A stretch of 38,875 bases of DNA, from the NCBI GenBank assembly GCA_900548705.1, contig URLF01000014.1, positions 1 to 38,875 of the forward strand. Direction: 5' to 3'. The stretch is from an uncultured Porphyromonadaceae bacterium (GTDB lineage: Bacteria; Bacteroidota; Bacteroidia; Bacteroidales; Muribaculaceae). Below are positions 32,479 to 38,875 of the stretch, piece after piece (within the stretch, counting starts at the first letter, position 1; each line of letters starts with the position of its first letter). The position numbers were made by a program, and so were the translations under genes. Under the pieces are notes generated by a model. It did no database searches. It saw nothing but the letters and a program-made list of their open reading frames with translations, and was not told where the DNA came from.

Positions 32479-34323
32479 ATGAATATTTATAGAAAGCAAA
32501 AATCAAAAGTCTCAAGCCTGTCGGTGCTGCCGTTGGTGGCTTTGATTGTGGTTATGGTTGGTGGGATGTTTTCAGGCTGTTCCCCATCCACGGAACGCCG
32601 TATGCTTGACCGGGCTGACTCGGTTATCGAGGAACATCCCGATTCCGCTCTGAAGATTCTCGCCAGCATCGACACTGCCCGTCTTTCCTCCCCGGAAGAC
32701 CGTGCTTTTTATGCCCTGCTGATTACCCAGGCGTATGTCAAGAATTATATCCCCCTGAAATCCGACTCCCTGATAACCACTGCCGTCAATTATTATCAAT
32801 TGAATGATGCTGATTCGCGCCGTATGATGAGGGCTTATTTCTATCAGGCGCAGGCGCGGCATGATTGTCAGCTGTTTCCTGAGGCGATTGTCCCGGTCCA
32901 GATGTCGCGCCAGATGGCGATAGAGTTCGATGATAACTACTGGCGTGCCAAGTCCGCGGAATTGATTGCCGACATTTACGGGCAGACTTTCTGTATTGAC
33001 AAAAGGGCCGTGTATAGAAAAGAGGCCATTGATTATTACAGACGTGCCGGGAAAATCCGCAACCATAATTTCGCTTTGGCAGAATATGCCGCCGAATTGG
33101 CTTGGGAAGGAGAGGTGACACCGGCCATAGAACTTTTTGACAGTGTGGAGAATCTGGCTTTGATTTCGCCGGTCGACAGTGTGCTGATTTATGTTATCCA
33201 TCAACGTGCTTTTTACGGATGTGTGAGATGGGGAAGATGGGCGCAAGCGGAATATTATTTGAACAAACTGAATGAAACGACAGTAGCAGATTCGTCCGAC
33301 TTCGATGATGAAAATATGCTGATTGCGTTCCAGATATCCAGCCGAAGCGGCGATGACATCCTTGGACATTTGGACATGCTTAGAAAGCAGACAAAAATGT
33401 TGTGGGACTCTACCTCCGTATGGCATAATTATATGGCTTTCTACAAATCCCGTGGGGAATATAAAAATGCGTGTCTGTATGCCGACAGTATTTTGAGAGG
33501 TCAAAAGAAGGGCTTTTCGCAGATAATGAATAATTCCGCCTTGTCGGCAGAACGGGATTATTATGATTCACTCGCCGACAGGGAGACCAAGAGATACCGT
33601 GAGACTCGAAATGTGCTCGGGATTATCATCATAGTCGCGTTGGTGTTGTCGTTGCTTGGCTTCTATATTTACAGGGCGCGGATTAAGATGAAAAATTTGA
33701 TTTTGAATGAGAAAATCAATGACATAGAGAGGTTGACACGAAGTCTTGCGACAACCGTCACCGAATGCGAGAACCTGCAGTCCAAGATGAAGAGGCGGGA
33801 TGAAAACCTCGATGCTTTGTCGAAAGAGGTTGAATCACAACGCTCCAAGATAGCGACTCTGGTCGATGAGAACGTTAAAGAGCGCCAGTCATCAGAGGCG
33901 TTATGTAAATCGATACATTCTCTTTTCAAGGCAAGGTGGGAGACGGTCAACATGTTGTGTGAGGAGTTCATGGAAAAATCAGCCTCCGACAGGTTACGGC
34001 CGACAATCATCAAGAAAATAGAAGAGGAGCTGAACAAGATTACGCTTCCCGATAATCTCCGGAAAATCGAGAATGTGGTGAACCAATATTCGGATAATAT
34101 CATGGGACGGCTTCGAGAACAATGCGGATGGCTGTCGCAGTCTGATTTGCAATTCGTGTTGTTGGTCTACGCGGGGTTGGCTCCCAGGGCGGTATGCCTG
34201 TTCTGTGACTTGAAACTCCCGAATTTCTACGTCAAAAGACGTCGGATTGCTAACCGGATTTTGACCTCACAGGCTAAAGACAAAGAATATTTTGTCGCTA
34301 TGTTGGGTGTGAAAAGCTTCTAA
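32479..34323 (+). CDS. membrane TPR protein with C-terminal HTH-like domain (paralogue 2)
   Basis: A 614-residue protein with a signal anchor and lipobox-like MFSGC (C34). Periplasmic TPR-like helices include RADSVIEEHPDSALKILASI, a motif frequent in Bacteroidales TPR lipoproteins. One membrane helix (about 379-398) is followed by a long coiled coil (about 405-470). The C-terminal domain (about 555-595, YAGLAPRAVCLFCDLKLPNFYVKRRRIANR) aligns with the first copy: AG, P, CL, L, N-Y, K, R, I and NR are shared. ATG 32479 is used, not the TTG six bases upstream. A secreted DUF3244-like gene follows 32 bases later and probably shares its transcript. Confidence 0.75.
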   Translation: MNIYRKQKSKVSSLSVLPLVALIVVMVGGMFSGCSPSTERRMLDRADSVIEEHPDSALKILASIDTARLSSPEDRAFYALLITQAYVKNYIPLKSDSLITTAVNYYQLNDADSRRMMRAYFYQAQARHDCQLFPEAIVPVQMSRQMAIEFDDNYWRAKSAELIADIYGQTFCIDKRAVYRKEAIDYYRRAGKIRNHNFALAEYAAELAWEGEVTPAIELFDSVENLALISPVDSVLIYVIHQRAFYGCVRWGRWAQAEYYLNKLNETTVADSSDFDDENMLIAFQISSRSGDDILGHLDMLRKQTKMLWDSTSVWHNYMAFYKSRGEYKNACLYADSILRGQKKGFSQIMNNSALSAERDYYDSLADRETKRYRETRNVLGIIIIVALVLSLLGFYIYRARIKMKNLILNEKINDIERLTRSLATTVTECENLQSKMKRRDENLDALSKEVESQRSKIATLVDENVKERQSSEALCKSIHSLFKARWETVNMLCEEFMEKSASDRLRPTIIKKIEEELNKITLPDNLRKIENVVNQYSDNIMGRLREQCGWLSQSDLQFVLLVYAGLAPRAVCLFCDLKLPNFYVKRRRIANRILTSQAKDKEYFVAMLGVKSF

Positions 34324-34355
34324 TAAACAATATATTTTAGGAAAACTTTGGACTT

Positions 34356-34742
34356 ATGAAACATCTCTTTTCTTCTGCTGCCAGGAAAATGTGCATATTA
34401 TGTGCGCTTTTATCTCCCTGTTTGTGTTTGGCCGACGGTGATGGAAGTGCAGGCTCAATTGACATAAAACCGACCAAACCCACCGGCCAACGTCCTAAAG
34501 CTCCGTCGATGCAATATATAAGTTGTACATATATGGATGGAATGCTCTATGTCGATTTCGCATATCCCGAGGGGGATTGCGTGCTGACGGTCACCAACCT
34601 TTCCAATGGTTTGTCTTCGTCGTATGGTTTTGATTCGACAGAACCTGCCGAGATTTATGTCGGGAATCTTGGTAAAGCCCGTCTCGATGTGACCACAGCC
34701 TATGGAAATTCCTATCAGGGCGAATTAACCGTCGAGTTTTAA
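34356..34742 (+). CDS. small secreted DUF3244-like protein
   Basis: A 128-residue protein with a signal peptide (ILCALLSPCLCLADG). A short Pro/Lys linker (IDIKPTKPTGQRPKAPS) precedes a beta-sandwich-like domain (MLYVDFAYPEGDCVLTVTNLSNG, ending GELTVEF). The layout fits DUF3244, small exported Bacteroidetes proteins of unknown function that often sit beside TPR regulators. It is probably co-transcribed with the regulator just upstream and could be its target or ligand partner, which is inference. The assignment rests on size, position and pattern. Confidence 0.68.
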   Translation: MKHLFSSAARKMCILCALLSPCLCLADGDGSAGSIDIKPTKPTGQRPKAPSMQYISCTYMDGMLYVDFAYPEGDCVLTVTNLSNGLSSSYGFDSTEPAEIYVGNLGKARLDVTTAYGNSYQGELTVEF

Positions 34743-34757
34743 TCATACGTTTGACCT

Positions 34758-34829
34758 CAGCCTGACAATCTCCCAAAGGGAAGAGTCGCATCCAAAGACA
34801 ATTCTTCCCTGTGAAGGGTTGTCAGGCTG
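34758..34829. repeat. nested inverted repeat between DUF3244-like gene and typA
   Basis: An 11-bp outer stem (CAGCCTGACAA at 34758-34768, TTGTCAGGCTG at 34819-34829) encloses a 7-bp inner stem (GGGAAGA at 34778-34784, TCTTCCC at 34803-34809). No T-run follows on the plus strand, only AATAAAAAA. It may stop the upstream transcript or stabilise its 3' end. It lies upstream of the typA promoter. Confidence 0.6.
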
Positions 34830-34877
34830 TTGAATAAAAAAGAGGTTGCGGGTGGGATGGATTACGGGAAAATTTCG

Positions 34878-34886
34878 TAACTTTGC
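34878..34886 (+). promoter_or_regulatory. -7 promoter element for typA
   Basis: TAACTTTGC lies 47 bases before the ATG at 34934. The frame's earlier possible start (34883) falls inside this element, supporting 34934. Confidence 0.65.
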
Positions 34887-34933
34887 AGCTTGAAAATGAA
34901 CTGAAAATAATTTCAAAGCTGTTTACATCCGTA

Positions 34934-36733
34934 ATGCAGAACATCCGCAACATCGCAATCATCGCCCACGTCGATCATGGTAAGACGACGCTGGTCGACA
35001 AAATGCTTTTGGCCGGGCATCTCTTTCGCGAGAATCAGAATGCCGGTGAACTTATCCTCGACAACAACGACCTGGAGAGGGAGAGAGGTATAACAATCCT
35101 TTCCAAGAATGTCTCCATCAACTACAAGGACACCAAGATAAACATCATCGACACTCCGGGACACGCCGACTTCGGCGGCGAGGTGGAGCGCGTGCTTAAT
35201 ATGGCCGACGGCTGCCTGCTGCTGGTCGATGCCTTTGAAGGCCCGATGCCCCAGACCCGTTTCGTGCTTCAGAAAGCTATCCAGATGGGGCTGAAACCGG
35301 TGGTGGTGATAAACAAGGTAGACAAGCCCAACTGCCGCCCCGAGGAGGTTCAGGAGATGGTCTTTGATCTGATGTTCAATCTCGACGCCACGGAGGAACA
35401 GCTTGACTTCCCGACAATCTACGGTTCCGCCAAAAACGGCTGGATGAGCCTTGACTGGCAGAAACCGACCGACAATATCATTCCCCTGCTTGATGCCATC
35501 ATCGAGCATATACCGGCTCCCAAGACCCTTGAGGGTGACCCCCAGATGCTGATTACCTCGCTCGACTATTCGAGCTATGTGGGCCGTATCGCTGTGGGGC
35601 GCGTCCATCGCGGAACTCTCCGCGAGGGTATGGAAATCGGCCTGAGCCGTCGCGACGGTTCGGTTTCCAAGCAGAAAATCAAGGAGCTCCACACCTTTGA
35701 GGGGATGGGCCGCAAACGCGTGGACGAGGTTTCCTCGGGCGACATCTGCGCTCTCGTTGGTCTGGAGAACTTCGAGATTGGTGACACAGTGACTCTCCCT
35801 GACAATCCCGAGCCGCTGCCTCGCATCGCCATCGACGAGCCTACCATGTCGATGACCTTCACCATCAATGATTCCCCATTCTTCGGCAAGGACGGAAAGT
35901 TTGTCACCTCCCGCCATATCCAGGAACGTCTTACCCGCGAGCTTGACAAGAATCTCGCCCTGCGCGTCACCAAGAATGACAACGAGGACAAGTGGAATGT
36001 CTACGGGCGCGGTGTGCTGCATCTCTCTGTGCTTATCGAGACAATGCGCCGCGAGGGATATGAGCTTCAGGTAGGGCAGCCACAGGTCATCATCAAGGAA
36101 ATCGACGGGGTGAAATGCGAGCCTGTCGAGCTGCTGACCATCAACGTCACCGAGGAATACGCCTCCAAGATGATTGATATGGTCACCCGCCGCAAAGGTG
36201 ACCTTGTGTCGATGACCACCCAGAACGACCGTGTGCATATGGAGTTCCAGATTCCCTCGCGTGGTATCATCGGCCTGCGCAACAATGTCCTTACCGGTTC
36301 GGCCGGAGAGGCTATCATGGCTCACCGCTTCATGGAATACCAGCCCTGGAAGGGTGATATCGAGCGCCGCACCAATGGTTCGCTTATCGCAATGGAGGCA
36401 GGCACCGCCTATGCTTACGCCATCGACAAGCTGCAGGATCGCGGACGATTCTTCATCTTCCCCCAGGAGGAGGTATATGCCGGCCAGGTGGTAGGGGAGA
36501 GCGCCAAAGACAAGGATATCGTCATCAACGTCACCAAATCAAAGAAACTCACCAATATGCGCGCGTCAGGCGCGGATGACAAGGCCAAGATTGTCCCCCC
36601 CGTGGTGTTCAGCCTTGAGGAAGCGCTTGAATACATAAAGGAGGATGAGTATGTCGAGGTCACTCCCAACCATCTCCGCCTGCGTAAGATTATCCTCGAT
36701 GAACTCGAACGCAAACGCGCCAACAAGAACTGA
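34934..36733 (+). CDS. typA: ribosome-associated GTPase TypA/BipA
   Basis: A 599-residue translational GTPase involved in ribosome assembly and stress adaptation. G1 is AHVDHGKTT (residues 11-19), the switch region is RERGITILSKN, G3 is DTPGHADFGGEVER and G4 is NKVDKP. Domain II and EF-G-like domains follow, with the TypA-specific segment EYQPWKGDIERRTNGSLIAMEAG. The length is normal. hisS follows after 11 bases, so the two are probably co-transcribed. Confidence 0.97.
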   Translation: MQNIRNIAIIAHVDHGKTTLVDKMLLAGHLFRENQNAGELILDNNDLERERGITILSKNVSINYKDTKINIIDTPGHADFGGEVERVLNMADGCLLLVDAFEGPMPQTRFVLQKAIQMGLKPVVVINKVDKPNCRPEEVQEMVFDLMFNLDATEEQLDFPTIYGSAKNGWMSLDWQKPTDNIIPLLDAIIEHIPAPKTLEGDPQMLITSLDYSSYVGRIAVGRVHRGTLREGMEIGLSRRDGSVSKQKIKELHTFEGMGRKRVDEVSSGDICALVGLENFEIGDTVTLPDNPEPLPRIAIDEPTMSMTFTINDSPFFGKDGKFVTSRHIQERLTRELDKNLALRVTKNDNEDKWNVYGRGVLHLSVLIETMRREGYELQVGQPQVIIKEIDGVKCEPVELLTINVTEEYASKMIDMVTRRKGDLVSMTTQNDRVHMEFQIPSRGIIGLRNNVLTGSAGEAIMAHRFMEYQPWKGDIERRTNGSLIAMEAGTAYAYAIDKLQDRGRFFIFPQEEVYAGQVVGESAKDKDIVINVTKSKKLTNMRASGADDKAKIVPPVVFSLEEALEYIKEDEYVEVTPNHLRLRKIILDELERKRANKN

Positions 36734-36744
36734 TTCGTAAAGAT

Positions 36745-38118
36745 ATGAAACCCTCCATTCCCAAAGGAACACGCGACTTTTCCCCGGTGGAAATGGCTCG
36801 CCGCAATTATATTTTCGACACCATCCGCACCGTCTTCCGTCTCTACGGCTACAATCCCGTCGAGACCCCCGCGATGGAGAACCTCTCCACGCTTATGGGA
36901 AAATATGGCGAGGAGGGTGACAAGCTTCTCTTCAAGATTCTCAACTCCGGCGAATATCTCAAGAATGTCGACGGCCCGGAACTGACAGATGTCAATTATC
37001 CCAAACTGACCTCGAAAATCAGCGAGAAGGGGTTGCGCTATGACCTGACGGTGCCTTTCGCCCGTTATGTCGTCCAGCACCGCAACGAGCTGCAGATGCC
37101 TTTCAAGCGTTATCAGATTCAGCCGGTATGGCGCGCCGACCGTCCCCAGAAAGGACGCTACCGCGAGTTCTACCAGTGTGACGCGGATGTCGTCGGTTCT
37201 GATTCCCTGATTAATGAAATCGAACTTCTGCAGATGGTGGACGAGGTGTTCCGCCGTCTCAACATCAGAGTGGTTCTGAAACTCAACAACCGCAAGGTGC
37301 TTGCCGGTATCGCCGAACTTATCGGTCATCCCGACAAAATCATCGACATCACCACCGCCATCGACAAGCTCGACAAAATCGGCCTTGAGAAGGTCAACGA
37401 GGAGTTGCTCGAACGCGGCCTTTCGCAGGAAGCGGTAGATCGTCTGCAACCGATACTCGCCATCTCCGGCACTCTTGACCAGCGTCTTTCACAGCTTGAG
37501 ACTTTGCTTGCGTCCTCCGAGACAGGCAGTCTTGGCGTGAAGGAGCTTAAGACTGTGATCAATGGCGTTACCGCGTTGGGACTTACCGCCGAGCTTGACC
37601 TCGATGTGTCGCTTGCCCGAGGTCTCAACTACTATACCGGCACCATCATCGAGGTGAAGGCGGCTGATGCCCAGATTGGCTCGATTTCCGGAGGCGGCCG
37701 TTACGACAACCTGACCGGTGTGTTCGGTATGCCCGGACTTTCCGGAGTAGGAGTGTCTTTCGGGGCTGACCGTATCTATGATGTGTTGCTGACCCTCGAC
37801 CTTTTCCCTGCCGAGGCCAAGGCTACCGCTACGACCGTCTTGTTCGCCAACTTCGGCGAGGCTGAGGCCGCGATGTCATTGCGCCTGGCCAAGGAACTCC
37901 GCGCCGCCGGTGTGGCTGCCGAGGTCTATCCAGATTCCGTGAAGATGAAGAAACAGATGGGTTATGCCGACACATCCGCAATCCCGTTTGTGGCCATCAT
38001 CGGCGAAAGCGAGCTGGCCGAAGGGAAAGTGACATTGAAGAACATGTCAACCGGAGAACAGACCTCTGTCAACGCCGACGCAACATCAATCATCAATGTA
38101 ATCCTCCCCAAAGAATGA
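36745..38118 (+). CDS. hisS: histidyl-tRNA synthetase
   Basis: A 457-residue class II synthetase. PKGTRDFSPVEMARR and YGYNPVETPAME are the N-terminal features. LRYDLTVPFARYV and RPQKGRYREFYQCDADVVG cover motif 2, and ARGLNYYTGTI with SGGGRYDNLTG holds the histidine-specific and motif 3 regions. The C-terminal anticodon-binding domain ends VNADATSIINVILPKE. Its stop overlaps the start of the next gene (ATGA). Confidence 0.97.
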   Translation: MKPSIPKGTRDFSPVEMARRNYIFDTIRTVFRLYGYNPVETPAMENLSTLMGKYGEEGDKLLFKILNSGEYLKNVDGPELTDVNYPKLTSKISEKGLRYDLTVPFARYVVQHRNELQMPFKRYQIQPVWRADRPQKGRYREFYQCDADVVGSDSLINEIELLQMVDEVFRRLNIRVVLKLNNRKVLAGIAELIGHPDKIIDITTAIDKLDKIGLEKVNEELLERGLSQEAVDRLQPILAISGTLDQRLSQLETLLASSETGSLGVKELKTVINGVTALGLTAELDLDVSLARGLNYYTGTIIEVKAADAQIGSISGGGRYDNLTGVFGMPGLSGVGVSFGADRIYDVLLTLDLFPAEAKATATTVLFANFGEAEAAMSLRLAKELRAAGVAAEVYPDSVKMKKQMGYADTSAIPFVAIIGESELAEGKVTLKNMSTGEQTSVNADATSIINVILPKE

Positions 38119-38732
38119 AATTCCTGAAATATATTCTCGTATGCGTGGCCCTGCTTGGCTCTGTGTGCCAGTCAAAAGCTGAGTTCCGCTATGGTGCGCA
38201 GCTGGGTGCCGGTATCACCACACTTGATTTCAAGCAGGATCTGGTGACAGTCGATGGTGCCGTCGGGCCCCGTGTGGGAGTCCAGGGTGAACTGATGTTC
38301 CCCGGCATAGGCATCGGCTTGCGTGTCGGTGCGCTGTACGCTATGAAAGGAGCGACCCTTGACCTCGGTAGCCGTAAAATATGGGCTGTCGACGGATATG
38401 GCAAGGAACACCTCTATCTCCATACCCTTGAGATACCCCTCAATCTGGAATTCAAATGGACCCGTATGAACGGATTCGAGGATTACCTCGCACCGTTTGT
38501 CTTCGGAGGACCAGTATTCAGCTTCAACATCGCCCATTCCTCCTGCAAGGCAATGGAGTATCCCTTCGGCTCGATAGGACTCCGGGCCGGTGTCGGCGTC
38601 GAGATTTTCAAGCGGTGGCAGGTTGCCGGTTCATACACCTGGGGTATGACCTACACAACCAAAGCCGTCAAGCTTGAGAATTATTCAGCCCGTAACCGTT
38701 ATTGGGCTGTCTCAGCCACTTATTTCTTCTGA
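38115..38732 (+). CDS. outer-membrane beta-barrel (porin-family) protein
   Basis: A 205-residue protein with a signal peptide (KYILVCVALLGSVCQSKAE). Its glycine- and aromatic-rich beta strands (RYGAQLGAGITTLDF, GIGIGLRVGALYAMKG, LEIPLNLEFKW) end in a barrel-type aromatic terminus (RNRYWAVSATYFF). This is the pattern of small Bacteroidetes outer-membrane barrels of the PorT/OMP_b-brl type. It is translationally coupled to hisS through a 4-base overlap. Specific function unknown. Confidence 0.82.
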   Translation: MKFLKYILVCVALLGSVCQSKAEFRYGAQLGAGITTLDFKQDLVTVDGAVGPRVGVQGELMFPGIGIGLRVGALYAMKGATLDLGSRKIWAVDGYGKEHLYLHTLEIPLNLEFKWTRMNGFEDYLAPFVFGGPVFSFNIAHSSCKAMEYPFGSIGLRAGVGVEIFKRWQVAGSYTWGMTYTTKAVKLENYSARNRYWAVSATYFF

Positions 38733-38758
38733 TACTCAACGTTCTTCTGATACTCAAC
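38724..38758 (+). repeat. tandem duplication over the barrel gene's stop codon
   Basis: TTCTTCTGATACTCAAC occurs at 38724-38740 and again at 38742-38758, an 18-base period. The first copy contains the last codons and the TGA stop. Confidence 0.9.
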
Positions 38759-38875
38759 AATCCCGCCATATATACCGTCCAAAATGAGTTCCTGACGGAG
38801 TTGTGGTCGGTTCCATTAACGATTCCGAAGGAATCCTTTATCTGAATAGCCGTGGGTTGGCGCGAGTGGGAAGCC
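38759..38875. other. intergenic tail; no gene seen
   Basis: No coding frame is supported up to the window edge. A short palindrome, GATTCC-GAA-GGAATC, lies at 38821-38835, followed by a weakly T-containing stretch (CTTTAT). It could be a weak terminator or part of a dispersed intergenic repeat. Confidence 0.4.

Noticed and set aside
34913..36325. Long open frame antisense to typA (about 470 codons)
   Set aside because: It lies wholly over a clear typA gene, shows no recognisable motifs, and is best explained by codon bias of the real gene.
36415..37449. Antisense open frame over the typA-hisS junction
   Set aside because: Shadow of hisS and the end of typA; no family features.
1..38875. CRISPR arrays, tRNA or rRNA genes, prophage or conjugative modules
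   Set aside because: No regularly spaced repeats, tRNA-like cloverleaf, rRNA core sequence, or phage or transfer genes were noticed; the single IS5 element is the only mobile feature seen.

Overview
This window looks like the chromosome of a Bacteroidales bacterium. The gene set and moderate-to-high GC fit the Muribaculaceae, but that family assignment is an inference. The lineage evidence is the recurrent TAnnTTTGC -7 promoter element, several copies with a TTG/TTTG -33 element 19-20 bases upstream, the conserved ftsX-DUF3098-uppP-truB-queA block, the bifunctional DAHP synthase/chorismate mutase, the glycine-lipid genes glsA/glsB, a Wzi-type protein, membrane TPR regulators and a DUF3244-like protein. 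No tRNA, rRNA, CRISPR array or replication origin was recognised.

Layout. 1-1650 (-): two GT2 glycosyltransferases, the first cut by the window edge. 1760-3661 (-): a biotin-dependent carboxylase/decarboxylase subunit with an odd internal linker. 3887-4627 (+): a PHP-type tyrosine phosphatase. 4655-5770 (-): DAHP synthase/chorismate mutase. 5977-7185 (-): an OmpA-like porin. 7186-7896: the only long non-coding gap. It carries a strong promoter, a ~240-nt transcription unit ending in a terminator, a 33-codon ORF and a possible antiterminator, all pointing toward ompA. 7897-11211 (-): a Crp/Fnr regulator, a bile-acid-symporter-like transporter and an acetyl-CoA hydrolase/CoA-transferase. 11341-17503 (+): miaB, then ftsX-DUF3098-uppP-truB-queA-DUF2148.

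17525-26670 (-) is a run of ten tightly packed genes that may be one transcript, listed here from its promoter: glsA-glsB-wzi-lipocalin-like lipoprotein-legB-ATP-grasp-neuB/legI-prmC-recX-comF. Several junctions are ATGA overlaps. It joins glycine-lipid synthesis, an outer-membrane polysaccharide protein and part of a nonulosonic (legionaminic/sialic-like) acid pathway to housekeeping genes. A DUF115-like gene, a candidate nonulosonate transferase, is divergent at 26784, followed by a YigZ-family gene.

28311-34742 (+) is the most accessory-like region. Two paralogous membrane-anchored TPR proteins with HTH-like C-termini flank an intact IS5-family element, a 5'-truncated peptidase-type ABC exporter and a small membrane protein, and a secreted DUF3244-like protein follows. 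It reads as a partly decayed export or signalling locus. 34934-38732 (+) returns to core genes: typA, hisS and an outer-membrane beta-barrel gene. All assignments come from reading the sequence by eye; no database search was run.
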